Of a DNA stretch of 64,000 nt, positions 10,077 through 18,992 are shown piece after piece. Under the pieces are notes generated by a model, which was given only the letters and a program-made list of their open reading frames with translations, was not told where the DNA came from and ran no database searches. A program made the translations under genes and the position numbers. The stretch lies in the NCBI RefSeq assembly GCF_003335085.1, contig NZ_QPEJ01000016.1, positions 248,001 to 312,000 on the forward strand, given 5' to 3'. The stretch comes from Polaribacter sp. WD7 (GTDB lineage: Bacteria > Bacteroidota > Bacteroidia > Flavobacteriales > Flavobacteriaceae). How positions within the stretch are numbered: the stretch's first letter is position 1; every line of letters starts with the position of its first letter.

Positions 10077-11411
10077 CTAAAAATCTTGATCAAGACTCCA
10101 AGCTTCTAATGTATCTTTTAAAGTTTTAATAAACATGCCACCTAACGCACCGTTAACAACTCTATGATCATAAGAATGAGATACAAACATTTTTTGTCGT
10201 ATTCCAATAAAATCACCTTCTGGAGTTTCTATAACCGCAGGAACTTTTCGTATAGCCCCTAATGCTAAGATAGCCACCTGAGGTTGGTTAATTATAGGTG
10301 TACCTAAAACCGAGCCAAAACTACCCACATTAGTAACCGTATATGTTCCGTTTTGAATTTCATCTGGTTTTAAAGCATTGTTTCTTGCTCTATTAGCCAA
10401 ATCATTTACAGATTTTGTCATACCAACTAAATTTAGTTGATCTGCATTTTTTATTACAGGAACAATTAAATTACCATCTGGTAGAGCAGCAGCCATACCT
10501 AAATTAATATTCTTCTTTTTAATGATGGTATCTCCATTAACAGCAATATTAATTAGAGGATACTTTTTTATTGTAGACGCAACTGCTTGCATAAAAATTG
10601 GAGTAAAAGTTAATTTTTCTCCTTCTCTCTTTAAAAATGTATCTTTAACTTTATTACGCCATTTTACAATATTGGTAACATCTATTTCTATAAAAGATTG
10701 AACATGGGCAGAAGTTTGCAAAGAATCTACCATATGCTTAGAAATCAACTTCCCCATTCTACTCATTTCTATAATTTCATCTTCACCACTTACAGGAATA
10801 GGTACAACAGACTTGGCAACTGTTTTTTCTGCAGTTTTCTCTGTTTTTACAACTTTAGATTTTTCTACTTCTTTAGATGTTGTATGTATTGATTTTCTAT
10901 CTTTGATATAATTAAGAATATCTTCTTTAGTTACTCTATCATCTTTACCAGAACCAGAAATAGACTCTAATTCTTCTATAGAGACACCTTCTGTTTGAGC
11001 TATGTTTCTGACTAATGGCGAATAAAATCTACCTGATTCTGAAGTTTTTGCAATAGGATTTAGAATTTCTTCAGCTTTTTGAATAGTCTTTTCAACTTCG
11101 TTTACATTTACTGAATTATCAGTAACCTCAACCTTATCATCTATAATAACTTCATTACTATTACTTTCTCCTTCAGTTTCAATAATAGCAATGGTTTGTC
11201 CAACTTCTACAACATCTTCTTTTTCAAATAAAATTTCTACAAGGGTTCCTTCTACTTCAGAGGGCACTTCAGAATCTACTTTATCTGTTGCAATTTCTAC
11301 TACAGCTTCATCTAATTCAATGGTATCTCCAACTTCTTTTAACCAAGAAGTAATTGTTGCTTCTGCAACACTTTCGCCCATTTTAGGTAATTTTAACTCA
11401 AACCTTGCCAT
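10077..11411 (-). CDS. Dihydrolipoamide acyltransferase (E2) of a 2-oxo acid dehydrogenase complex
   Basis: 444 residues. The N-terminal lipoyl domain (about 1-78) carries the lipoylated lysine motif EIATDKVDSEVPS; a charged linker follows; a peripheral-subunit-binding domain sits at about 128-165 (FYSPLVRNIAQTEGVSIEEL); and the catalytic acyltransferase domain fills about 210-440. The family transfers an acyl group from lipoamide to CoA inside pyruvate, 2-oxoglutarate or branched-chain dehydrogenase complexes; which one cannot be decided here because no E1 or E3 gene is adjacent. Oddity: the C-terminal signature reads H416-R-V-V-N420-G, with Asn where the classical HxxxDG motif has Asp. It may be a subfamily trait. 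Otherwise length and domain order are normal. Confidence 0.9.
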   Translation of the reverse strand: MARFELKLPKMGESVAEATITSWLKEVGDTIELDEAVVEIATDKVDSEVPSEVEGTLVEILFEKEDVVEVGQTIAIIETEGESNSNEVIIDDKVEVTDNSVNVNEVEKTIQKAEEILNPIAKTSESGRFYSPLVRNIAQTEGVSIEELESISGSGKDDRVTKEDILNYIKDRKSIHTTSKEVEKSKVVKTEKTAEKTVAKSVVPIPVSGEDEIIEMSRMGKLISKHMVDSLQTSAHVQSFIEIDVTNIVKWRNKVKDTFLKREGEKLTFTPIFMQAVASTIKKYPLINIAVNGDTIIKKKNINLGMAAALPDGNLIVPVIKNADQLNLVGMTKSVNDLANRARNNALKPDEIQNGTYTVTNVGSFGSVLGTPIINQPQVAILALGAIRKVPAVIETPEGDFIGIRQKMFVSHSYDHRVVNGALGGMFIKTLKDTLEAWSLDQDF

Positions 11412-11526
11412 AATATTCTATTTTTTCAGAATGCAAAAATACTAAAAATCCAACGTTTGTTTATGTTTTATAATGTGAAAATTATTGTAAATAAATTTTA
11501 CTATTTTGAATTATTCATAAAACATA

Positions 11527-11572
11527 AGACTTAAAAATAAATTTTTATGAATAAAGTTTTATTTTTAAGTCT
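11527..11572 (-). terminator. Long AT-rich hairpin in the 299-bp gap between the S41-like gene and E2
   Basis: A 15-bp inverted repeat (AGACTTAAAAATAAA at 11527-11541, its complement at 11558-11572) encloses a 16-base loop, about 140 bases downstream of the S41-like gene stop. It could end that transcript or process its 3' end; no strong T-run follows. Nothing else recognisable was seen in 11412-11710. Confidence 0.4.
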
Positions 11573-11710
11573 CATAACTGATTATAACATAATAACTAGT
11601 TTTACTTATTACCTTAAGTTTAGCCTCTAAAACTATAAAATATATAAATATTGTTTTCTTGTGAATATTCTATATATTAAAACTTATGACTTAATCTCTA
11701 AATAAATTTC

Positions 11711-13018
11711 TTATTTATCTAATTTAGAAACAATATTTTTATTTACATTAATATCTGTAATAAAACTATTTTGTTTATTGTTTTTAAGTAAATTAAATGC
11801 TGTATTTAAAACCTCATCTTTTAATACACTTCTTTGAACCACTTTAAATTTTGGCACAAAATCTTCTCTTCTAGAGCCATTAATCTGAAATGATGCATAA
11901 GAAGTAAGGTTGTAACCATAATTATGATTTATAAAAGAATAGTTTTTGGCGGAACCTGATAGTTTTCTCATTTCTGTTCCTACCGTTTTAGCTCTATTCA
12001 TTCCTTCTAAGCTAACCGCCATAGCCTCTGCTACATTAGCTGTCCATCTTCCTACTAAGACAATTACTGGTTTATCATATTGAATTCCTCTTGGATTCAC
12101 ATACTCTGTCCAACTTCTTATAATTTCAACATTATTTTTTAATTTGTCTTTTGATCTATTTTTTTGATAAGGCATTTCTTCATTTATTAATCTACCTATT
12201 AAAGCTTTAGCTATATGTGGATTTCCTTCACTTATAGTGTTTCTTAGGTCTAAAATCAATCCTCTAGCATCTAAATTTTTATTTAATTCTCTGTCAAATT
12301 GTTTTATTAGATTAATATTGTCAAAAGAATTATTTATTCTCATTACAGCTATTCCGTTTTTATTTGATACAGATAAAAGCTTTTTTTCTTTTTTTACTTT
12401 AATATGATCTATGTTTAGACTAATCTTTCTATTATCAGCTAATTTTAACGTTAGTATTCTTGACTCATGATATCTACCTGATACAATCTTGTTAGCTATC
12501 CACTCTCGTACTTCTGGAAGATTTTTATTAACACATTGTGCAGGAAATTTACCTATCACCTTATTAAACTCTTTACTGTTAAAATTTAAGACTTCTGCAC
12601 CAATAATATTTTTACCAAAATCTTCAATTTGTGAGTACCAAATATTTTGAATGTAGAATTTGTTATTTTTTAATTTGAGATAGAAAGGAGAATTTAATCT
12701 ATAAGATGTTTTTGTTTTTGTATGTAAAATTAAATTACTATCGTAAAATTCATTCAGCATATATTCAAAAAGAAGAATTTTTTCTTGATTGGTTGTTACA
12801 TTAGGAAGTAAATAAGAATATGTTTCTTTTACACAATCAAAATCTGTCTTTTTATCTTCTAAATGAACATATTTGTCTGATAAATCTTGAATAATTTTAC
12901 CAAAGTCTTGGTTAAGTTTGTAATTATCTATTCGATTATTTGATTGCGAGAAACCAAGGTTACATGAAAAAATTAAAATTAAGAATAATAACCGTTTTAC
13001 TTGTATGTACTGTATCAT
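11711..13018 (-). CDS. S41-family peptidase homologue, probably catalytically inactive
   Basis: 435 residues with an N-terminal hydrophobic export segment (LLFLILIFSCNLGFSQ). The core from about residue 205 resembles the tail-specific protease/tricorn (S41) fold: GLILDLRNTISEGN, then PVIVLVGRWTANVAEAMAVSLEGMNRAKTVGTEM. In this family the nucleophile sits in a WT-x-S-x-x-E context; here that position is Asn328 (codon AAT at 12035-12037), so the serine is missing while the surrounding sequence is intact. The start chosen gives a 7-residue N-terminal extension before KRLLFLILIF. It is likely periplasmic or surface exposed. It may bind peptides without cutting them, or use another residue. It stands alone, with 299 bp and 423 bp gaps around it. 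Confidence 0.7.
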   Translation of the reverse strand: MIQYIQVKRLLFLILIFSCNLGFSQSNNRIDNYKLNQDFGKIIQDLSDKYVHLEDKKTDFDCVKETYSYLLPNVTTNQEKILLFEYMLNEFYDSNLILHTKTKTSYRLNSPFYLKLKNNKFYIQNIWYSQIEDFGKNIIGAEVLNFNSKEFNKVIGKFPAQCVNKNLPEVREWIANKIVSGRYHESRILTLKLADNRKISLNIDHIKVKKEKKLLSVSNKNGIAVMRINNSFDNINLIKQFDRELNKNLDARGLILDLRNTISEGNPHIAKALIGRLINEEMPYQKNRSKDKLKNNVEIIRSWTEYVNPRGIQYDKPVIVLVGRWTANVAEAMAVSLEGMNRAKTVGTEMRKLSGSAKNYSFINHNYGYNLTSYASFQINGSRREDFVPKFKVVQRSVLKDEVLNTAFNLLKNNKQNSFITDINVNKNIVSKLDK

Positions 13019-13076
13019 AATTTTTAGTTGATAGATGTGTATACAAATTAGGAAATTTTAAGATATCAAAACTATT

Positions 13077-13120
13077 TACACTTTTCACTTATTAACAATT
13101 GTTAATAAGTGAAAAGTGTA
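13077..13120. repeat. Perfect 44-bp palindrome
   Basis: Two 22-base arms with no loop, centred between 13098 and 13099 (core TTAACAATTGTTAA, outer AGTGAAAAGTGTA on the right arm). It lies 59 bases upstream of the S41-like gene and about 320 bases after hemF, within a 423-bp gap (13019-13441). The palindrome is not followed by a T-run on either strand, so it is not an ordinary terminator. The rest of the gap is AT-rich with no supported gene. Confidence 0.85.
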
Positions 13121-13441
13121 TTTGTTTACAAACAATTAAGTTCATAGAGTTAGTACTTCCTATTTAGATAGACCTAAAAATTTTAAATTACTTAACTGCA
13201 ATAAAGAAACAAACTATTGCCTTAAAGGCTAATTAAATAAAGTAAAACTTGATATTATATAAAAAATTTTATCAACCAAAAAACAATAATCTCACATTGT
13301 CATAAATCAGTATCATTATAGCATAATCTACCTTTAACAAATATGTTTTCTTATAGTTATTAACAATTTCAATTACAAAATAAAAAAAATAGAGTTTACA
13401 TTTTTATCCTATTTTTAAATTGTGTAATAACATTTTCAAAA

Positions 13442-14344
13442 TCAAATCCAGTTTTTAGGTTGCGCCAATACCTCTAATAATTTTGCTTCTTCAGAATTTT
13501 CTTCTGGTTGATGATTGTATTTCCACTGCACTATTGGGGGTAAACTCATTAATATACTTTCTATTCTTCCGTTAGTCTTTAGACCAAAAAGCGTGCCCCT
13601 ATCATGCACTAAATTAAATTCTACATAACGTCCACGTCTTATTTCTTGCCAATCTTTATGTGGTTTTTTATATGGTGTTTCTTTTCTTTTCTGCACAATT
13701 GGCACGTAACTTTCTAAAAAACTATTACCTACTTCCGCTACAAAGTTATACCTATCTTCTATAGAAAAATCTTTTACTTCTTTTAAATAATCAAAAAACA
13801 AACCACCTATTCCACGAGCCTCATTTCTATGTGCATTCCAAAAATAGGTATCGCACGTTTCTTTAAATTTAGGGTAAAAATCTAAATTGTGTTTGTCGCA
13901 AGCTTTCTTACAAACAGTATGAAAATGGATGGCATCTTCATTAAACAAATAATAAGGAGTCAAGTCTTGTCCACCTCCAAACCATTGTGTTACAATATTT
14001 CCATATTCGTCATACATTTCAAAATAACGCCAATTAGCATGAACCGTTGGTACAAAAGGATTTATTGGGTGCAGAACTAAGCTTAATCCACATGCAAAAA
14101 AATTACCTTCTTTGACACCAAATTGCTTTTGCAAGGGTTCAGGCAATTCTCCAAAGACCTTAGAAATATTAACCCCTCCTTTTTCAAAAATATTTCCATT
14201 TTCTATGACACGCGTTCTCCCTCCCCCACCTTCTGGTCTTTGCCAAACATCTTCTTGAAACTTAGAAATTCCATCTACTTTTTCTAATGTGGATGTAATT
14301 TTATCTTGCAGACTTTCTATATATTTATAAAATTTATCTTTCAT
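13442..14344 (-). CDS. hemF: Oxygen-dependent coproporphyrinogen III oxidase
   Basis: 300 residues, the normal length for HemF. Family blocks are present: WQRPEGGGGRTRVIENG, NPFVPTVHANWRYFE, WFGGGQDLTPYYL, FNEDAIHFH, RNEARGIGGLFFDYL and the RRGRYVEFNLVHDRGTLFGL C-terminal signature. It oxidatively decarboxylates coproporphyrinogen III to protoporphyrinogen IX using O2, pointing to an aerobic lifestyle. Its start overlaps the preceding GNAT gene by 11 bases, so they are translationally linked. It is the last gene of the minus-strand tetrapyrrole cluster. Confidence 0.97.
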   Translation of the reverse strand: MKDKFYKYIESLQDKITSTLEKVDGISKFQEDVWQRPEGGGGRTRVIENGNIFEKGGVNISKVFGELPEPLQKQFGVKEGNFFACGLSLVLHPINPFVPTVHANWRYFEMYDEYGNIVTQWFGGGQDLTPYYLFNEDAIHFHTVCKKACDKHNLDFYPKFKETCDTYFWNAHRNEARGIGGLFFDYLKEVKDFSIEDRYNFVAEVGNSFLESYVPIVQKRKETPYKKPHKDWQEIRRGRYVEFNLVHDRGTLFGLKTNGRIESILMSLPPIVQWKYNHQPEENSEEAKLLEVLAQPKNWI

Positions 14345-14873
14345 AATGTAATTCGTATAACTCCATATCTTGTGATTTTGAATTTGGTGGAGTAAATGAT
14401 TTTTCTAATGTTTTTATCCAGCTAAAGTTACAGTTTTGAGCCACTCTAATACTAGCTATATTTGTTTTATGTGAAATAATTTGTAGTTTTTTTAGCTTTA
14501 ATTTTAAGAAAGCAAAGTTTGACAATTTCCTTACAACCTTAGTAGCAAAACCTTTATTTTTAATCTGATAACCTATACCGTAGGCAAATTCTGCCTGTTT
14601 TTTAACATTATCTATTTCTTTTAGATAAAAAATTCCATCTATAGTTTTGTCAATTGTATTTTTTAAAACAAAAACATACTCTTTACTTTCATCAATCAAC
14701 TGAATTTTACTTTTTATAAATTGTTTGGATAATTCTGGAGTTAAATTTTGAGCTAATGTTGACGGTAAATACGTTTTAAACCTGTTTTCATTAGAAACCA
14801 TAAAATCGCAAATTTTCCAATAGTCTTTTTCTTGAAGTAATTCTAATCTATGAGTTTCTATATCTACAATCAT
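14334..14873 (-). CDS. GNAT N-acetyltransferase, RimJ/RimL-like
   Basis: 179 residues. Begins with the 'ETHRLELLQEKD' type strand common in RimL-like acetyltransferases; the acetyl-CoA binding region is around AYGIGYQIKNKGFATKVVRKLSNFAF, and ASIRVAQNCNFSWIKTLEKSF is the usual late block. The substrate (ribosomal protein N-terminus or small amine) cannot be told. It overlaps EI24 by one base upstream and hemF by 11 bases downstream, so it is an operon member. Confidence 0.8.
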   Translation of the reverse strand: MIVDIETHRLELLQEKDYWKICDFMVSNENRFKTYLPSTLAQNLTPELSKQFIKSKIQLIDESKEYVFVLKNTIDKTIDGIFYLKEIDNVKKQAEFAYGIGYQIKNKGFATKVVRKLSNFAFLKLKLKKLQIISHKTNIASIRVAQNCNFSWIKTLEKSFTPPNSKSQDMELYELHYER

Positions 14874-15616
14874 TATCCATTTTCTTTATTTAACAACTCA
14901 ATTGTTTTTACAGATGCAGCAGTTACAGACAATGGTAAAACAAAAATTACCCCTACTACAGGAATCAACAAAAACAACACAAATACCAATCCGTTCCCTA
15001 TGGCTAAACCTTTATTTTTTTTAACAAATTCAATACTTTCTTTATAGCTAAAATACCGTTCTAGAGTATAATCTATATTTCCAAAACCTGCATAATATCC
15101 TTGAACCAAAAATAAAGGAATTGTTGATAAAATATTTACAACAGGAATAAATTTTAACAACAATATTGGCAAGGTAATTAATAGTTCTTTTCCGAGATTT
15201 CTACCACTAATTCTAACACCTCTCCATAACTGCTCTTGAAAAGTTTTTTTTGTTATATTTTGTTGCAAACTACCATTTATATGAATTTCAATCTTTTCTG
15301 AGACCGGACTCATAAAGGGCGATGACAACGCAAGAATAATATGTTTGTATACAATCACACCTATTATCAAGACAACTACCAATGCAATGAAAGATGCAAT
15401 TCTATTCATGGTTTCTTTACCCCAATTCCACATCCAAAATTTAGCTATAAATTCACCAATATCATCAGAGAGCCCATAAGCAAAAAGTCCAATTGAAACT
15501 GCAGTGATTAGACTTATTAAAACTGGTATTGCAAAAAATTTCCATAATTTTAATTTAGCAATTAACGCAAAAGCACCAACATATCCCTGAATTCCTAAAA
15601 CTATACCGTTAAGCAT
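14873..15616 (-). CDS. EI24 domain membrane protein
   Basis: 247 residues with about four hydrophobic segments (near 27-50, 74-92, 145-175 and 205-235) and the EI24/CysZ-like pattern: GYVGAFALI at the start, LSSPFMSPVSEKIE after the second segment, FLVQGYYAGFGNIDYTLERY and GNGLVFVLFLLIPVVG near the end. CysZ members import sulfate; for the flavobacterial version the role is unknown. It abuts trkH with no gap and overlaps the GNAT gene by one base. Stable association with heme genes is what I recall for this family in Flavobacteriia. Confidence 0.8.
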   Translation of the reverse strand: MLNGIVLGIQGYVGAFALIAKLKLWKFFAIPVLISLITAVSIGLFAYGLSDDIGEFIAKFWMWNWGKETMNRIASFIALVVVLIIGVIVYKHIILALSSPFMSPVSEKIEIHINGSLQQNITKKTFQEQLWRGVRISGRNLGKELLITLPILLLKFIPVVNILSTIPLFLVQGYYAGFGNIDYTLERYFSYKESIEFVKKNKGLAIGNGLVFVLFLLIPVVGVIFVLPLSVTAASVKTIELLNKENG

Positions 15617-16972
15617 TTAGACTGCAATATCTTCTTTTAAAACATCACGCTCTTTTTCTGTAATATTTTTAGACCAAATAGCTAATCCAAAAGTAAGCAC
15701 TCCTAGTCTTCCTATAAACATTATTACAATAATTACAATTTTTGCAAATGATGATAAATCTCCTGTAATACCCCTACTTATACCAACCGTACCAAGCGCT
15801 GATGCAACTTCAAACAAAATATCTTTAAAGGCAAAAGTTTCTGAAAAAGTAATCAAAAAGGTTCCTATTACAATAATTATAGTATAAAAAATAAATGCCG
15901 ATGTTGCAATATACAGGCGTTCGTAAGGTATTGTTCTTCCTAAAAAAGTAATTTGTCTATCACCTCTTATCCTACTTTTTAAAATGGAAAAAACTGCAGT
16001 TAATGTGGTTATTTTAATTCCTCCGGCGGTTCCTGAAGGAGAAGCACCAACGTACATTAAAATAACACAAATTAATACCATAGCTTGCGAAAAACCTGCA
16101 AAATCTACCGTATTAAAACCCACTGTAGTCATGGCAGTCATACATTGAAAAAAGGCAGTCAAAAATCTTGATTCAGATCCTAAAGCTGTAATTGATGGTT
16201 CAAAAAAATAGAAGAAAAAGGTTCCAAAACTTAGTAAAATTATAAAACCATACATCACAATCTTAGAGGTAAAACTTAAGGTATGTGTTTTATCTTTAAT
16301 CATTAGGCCAAAATCTGTAATCACAATAAACCCTAAAGAGCCACAGATAGCCAACATAGAAATGATAAAGTTTATAAAATTATGATCTGCATAATCCATA
16401 AAACTGTTATTAAACAGACTAAAACCAGCAGTACAAAACGTACTTACACTATGAAATATAGAGGACCAAAGAGCTTCTATAGTTTCCATACCTTCTTGCT
16501 TAAAGGCTATAAAAAACAAAATAGCCCCAAGAACTTCCATAATTAAAGTGAATAGAATTACAGATTTTAAAAAGTCCTTTATTTTGATAGTTACTGGTAG
16601 TGTAAACTCTGTAGATAGTATTTTTTTATGCCAATTGGTTAATCTTCTTGTGGTAGACAACAACATAAATGTTGTAAAGGTCAAATAACCTATACCTCCT
16701 AATTGTATTAACACAAGAATCACAAATTGCCCAAAAAAGTTATAGGTATCAAAAATAGATATTGTAACTAAACCTGTTGTAGAAACTGCTGAAGTAGCTA
16801 TAAAAAAATGATCTAAAATAGAAGCAGAAGTTTTTTGAAAAAAAGGCAGACTTAGTAAAATTGCACCTAGAATAATATATGTAATAAACCCATAAAAAAG
16901 ATTTTGTTGTGGAGACCATCCTCTTTTTAGTAATAAATATTTGGTTATTACGTTTTTTAAAGGCTTTAACAT
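15617..16972 (-). CDS. TrkH/KtrB family potassium transporter
   Basis: 451 residues with about eight to ten hydrophobic segments and four pore-loop signatures: SAVSTTGLVT, HSVSTFCTAGFSLF, TAMTTVGFNTVDF and SALGTVGISRGIT. The GASPSGTAGGIKITT block matches the Ktr/Trk region that precedes the last membrane pair. It moves K+ across the inner membrane, normally under control of a TrkA/KtrA RCK protein; no such gene is next to it. The placement inside a heme cluster (between the DUF6973 gene and EI24) is unusual on functional grounds. It differs from the TrkH at 2-436. Confidence 0.92.
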   Translation of the reverse strand: MLKPLKNVITKYLLLKRGWSPQQNLFYGFITYIILGAILLSLPFFQKTSASILDHFFIATSAVSTTGLVTISIFDTYNFFGQFVILVLIQLGGIGYLTFTTFMLLSTTRRLTNWHKKILSTEFTLPVTIKIKDFLKSVILFTLIMEVLGAILFFIAFKQEGMETIEALWSSIFHSVSTFCTAGFSLFNNSFMDYADHNFINFIISMLAICGSLGFIVITDFGLMIKDKTHTLSFTSKIVMYGFIILLSFGTFFFYFFEPSITALGSESRFLTAFFQCMTAMTTVGFNTVDFAGFSQAMVLICVILMYVGASPSGTAGGIKITTLTAVFSILKSRIRGDRQITFLGRTIPYERLYIATSAFIFYTIIIVIGTFLITFSETFAFKDILFEVASALGTVGISRGITGDLSSFAKIVIIVIMFIGRLGVLTFGLAIWSKNITEKERDVLKEDIAV

Positions 16973-17028
16973 GTTGTATATTTTAAGTTGAATATTTACA
17001 CTATAAACTCTAATCTATTAAAATTAAG

Positions 17029-17517
17029 CTATTTTTCTAAATAAATAAGTTTATGAACTAACTTTTTAATTTCACTTTTTTTTGTGACTAAAATTGCATT
17101 TGAAAGCTCTTTTATTAAAAGTTCTACAATTGAGTTTACAGTTTCTTCTTTCCACGGTAAAAACTTGTTTCTTCCAAAAACATTGTTATGCAAATCCATC
17201 AAACGAGCCATTTCTTCATTTACAGAAAAATCTTCGTGCCAATCTGTAATTTTTTTGGTCCAATTTAATACAACTCTGTAATCTGTACTAAATTTTGCAC
17301 ACTGTTTTGCAATTAAAACATTCCATAAAGCATGACGAAAAGCGTTGGCTTTGTTATTTTTATCATGAATATCTGGAAATTTTTTTTGAGTTATTTTTAA
17401 TGTGTAAAAAGTTGCTTTTATTGTTGCTAACATAAATATTGGATGCTTTACAAACCACACTATAACATGACTGAGAAGTTTATAGTTTAGGTTTTTAAGC
17501 ATCCTGTAGAAAGACAT
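17029..17517 (-). CDS. DUF6973-like protein
   Basis: 162 residues, no signal peptide; a weakly hydrophobic N-terminal helix (VIVWFVKHPIFMLATIKATFYTL). The central region has a histidine-rich pattern: NKANAFRHALWNVLIA, W-x5-DWHEDF and MDLHNNVFGR, which fits the family with conserved A-F-R-H and D-x-H-N. Conserved His, Asp and Glu suggest a metal or nucleotide phosphate site, but no activity is established. Three bases separate it from hemE, so it is co-transcribed. Confidence 0.65.
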   Translation of the reverse strand: MSFYRMLKNLNYKLLSHVIVWFVKHPIFMLATIKATFYTLKITQKKFPDIHDKNNKANAFRHALWNVLIAKQCAKFSTDYRVVLNWTKKITDWHEDFSVNEEMARLMDLHNNVFGRNKFLPWKEETVNSIVELLIKELSNAILVTKKSEIKKLVHKLIYLEK

Positions 17518-17520
17518 CTT

Positions 17521-18546
17521 TTACGCTTTATACTCCTTTACGGCATCTACAAAAGCTTTTGCATTTTCTAGTGGGATGTTTGGTAAAATTCCATGACCTA
17601 AGTTTACAATGTATCTATCTTTTCCAAATTCATTAATCATTTGATGTACCATTCTTTTAATTTCGCTTGGTGGAGATAATAATCTTGATGGATCAAAATT
17701 ACCTTGTAATGTAATGCTACCGCCAGACAAATAGCGGGCATTTCTTGCTGAACAGGTCCAATCTACACCTAATGCAGAAGCACCAGATTTTGACATTTCA
17801 TTTAAAGCAAACCAACAACCTTTACCAAAAGCTATAACTGGGGCATCATCTTTTAAAGCGTTTATGATTTGTTGAATATATTGCCACGAAAACTCTTGAT
17901 AATCTGTTGGTGATAACATTCCGCCCCAAGAATCAAAAATTTGAACAGCATTAACACCAGCTACTACTTTTGCTTTTAAATAAGCAATAGTAGTATCTGT
18001 AATTTTTTGCAATAAACTGTGCGCAACAATAGGATTTGTAAAACACAACTCCTTAGCTTTATCAAAGTTTTTTGAGCCTTGACCTTGTACACAGTAGCAC
18101 AAAATTGTCCAAGGTGAGCCAGCAAAACCAATTAACGGAATTTCATCATTTAGTTTTTCTTTCGTTGCTTTTATAGCATCCATAACATAGCCCAAAGAAT
18201 CTTGAATATCTGGAACAATTACCGAATCTAAATCTTTTTGATTGCGAATTGGGTTTGGCAAATAAGGTCCAAAATTAGGTTTCATTTCTACCTCTATATT
18301 CATCGCTTGAGGAATGACTAAAATATCTGAAAACAAAATAGCAGCATCCATACCGTATCTTCGAATAGGCTGAACCGTAATTTCTGAGGCCAACTCTGGA
18401 GTTTGACAACGTGTAAAGAAATCGTATTTCTTTTTGATTTCCATAAATTCTGGCAAATAACGTCCTGCTTGACGCATCATCCAAACCGGAGGTCTATCTA
18501 CAGTTTCTCCTTTAAGTGCTCTTAAAAATAAATCGTTTTTTATCAT
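17521..18546 (-). CDS. hemE: Uroporphyrinogen III decarboxylase
   Basis: 341 residues, usual length. The N-terminal signature [16 protein letters not shown] supplies the arginine pocket, followed by [26 protein letters not shown] and the C-terminal [11 protein letters not shown]. It decarboxylates the four acetate groups of uroporphyrinogen III to give coproporphyrinogen III, the HemF substrate. Its start lies just downstream of an AGCTTTTAGC-type repeat block and the broken four-helix-bundle gene, so its transcription may depend on read-through from hemL or on a promoter in that region. Confidence 0.97.
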   Translation of the reverse strand: MIKNDLFLRALKGETVDRPPVWMMRQAGRYLPEFMEIKKKYDFFTRCQTPELASEITVQPIRRYGMDAAILFSDILVIPQAMNIEVEMKPNFGPYLPNPIRNQKDLDSVIVPDIQDSLGYVMDAIKATKEKLNDEIPLIGFAGSPWTILCYCVQGQGSKNFDKAKELCFTNPIVAHSLLQKITDTTIAYLKAKVVAGVNAVQIFDSWGGMLSPTDYQEFSWQYIQQIINALKDDAPVIAFGKGCWFALNEMSKSGASALGVDWTCSARNARYLSGGSITLQGNFDPSRLLSPPSEIKRMVHQMINEFGKDRYIVNLGHGILPNIPLENAKAFVDAVKEYKA

Positions 18547-18549
18547 CTT

Positions 18550-18597
18550 ATAGCTTTTGGCTATTAGCTTCTAGCTTTTAGCTATAGGCTTTTAGCT
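18550..18597. repeat. AGCTTTTAGC-type repeat block 1
   Basis: Four or five degenerate tandem copies of a unit close to TAGCTTTTAGC (tagcttttggc, tattagcttc, tagcttttagc, taggcttttagc). It sits between the hemE start and the broken four-helix-bundle gene and supplies that gene's stop codon. Block 2 (18958-18992) on the other side carries the unit mainly in the opposite orientation. Confidence 0.75.
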
Positions 18598-18948
18598 ATT
18601 TTTTATCGTTTTGATTAATCCGTTTATCATTTTACCTTCTTTAGCAATTAATTCAAAAATACTATTTAATTCTTCAGGATTTATTAATCCTAATTCTTGA
18701 ATAATTATTAATTGAGTTTCAACTTCAAAAAGAGAACCCATGGCAATTTCTAAAAATCTTTTAAATTCAATTTCGCTATTTCTACTACAACCTTCTGCTA
18801 TATTTGATTGAATAGAAACTGCTGCTCTATTAATTTGGCTAATTAATCCAAATTTTTAGTTTGAAGGAAGTTTTTGAGATAACCCATAAATTTCTTTAAC
18901 AATGCTTATTCCTTGTAACCAAATATTTAGATCTTTAAAATTTCTCAT
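18592..18948 (-). pseudogene. Four-helix-bundle protein (S23/IVS family), interrupted by an in-frame stop
   Basis: Reading 18948 down to 18592 gives 119 codons. The frame starts MRNFKDLNIWLQGISIVKEI, then has TAA at codon 31 (18856-18858), then continues in the same frame as KFGLISQINRAAVSIQSNIAEG-like sequence to a normal end. The family block is usually 'LP-x-x-E-KFGL-x-SQ-x-RRAAVSIPSNIAEG', so the stop sits where a Glu codon (GAA to TAA) would be expected. The family is known from ORFs in 23S rRNA intervening sequences and relates to the Avd protein of retroelements; free-standing copies are of unknown role. A short product restarting internally cannot be excluded, nor a sequencing error. 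Confidence 0.8.
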
Positions 18949-18957
18949 AACTTACCA

Positions 18958-18992
18958 AGAGCTAAAAGCAAAAGGCTAAAAGCTATTTGCCA
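18958..18992. repeat. AGCTTTTAGC-type repeat block 2
   Basis: Reads as GCTAAAAGC, then AGGCTAAAAGCTATTTGCC on the plus strand, the inverted orientation of block 1. It covers the last codons of hemL: the final Asn-Ser-Phe-stop (AAT AGC TTT TAG) is made of the repeat unit. Together with block 1 it frames the broken four-helix-bundle gene as inverted ends. Confidence 0.7.
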
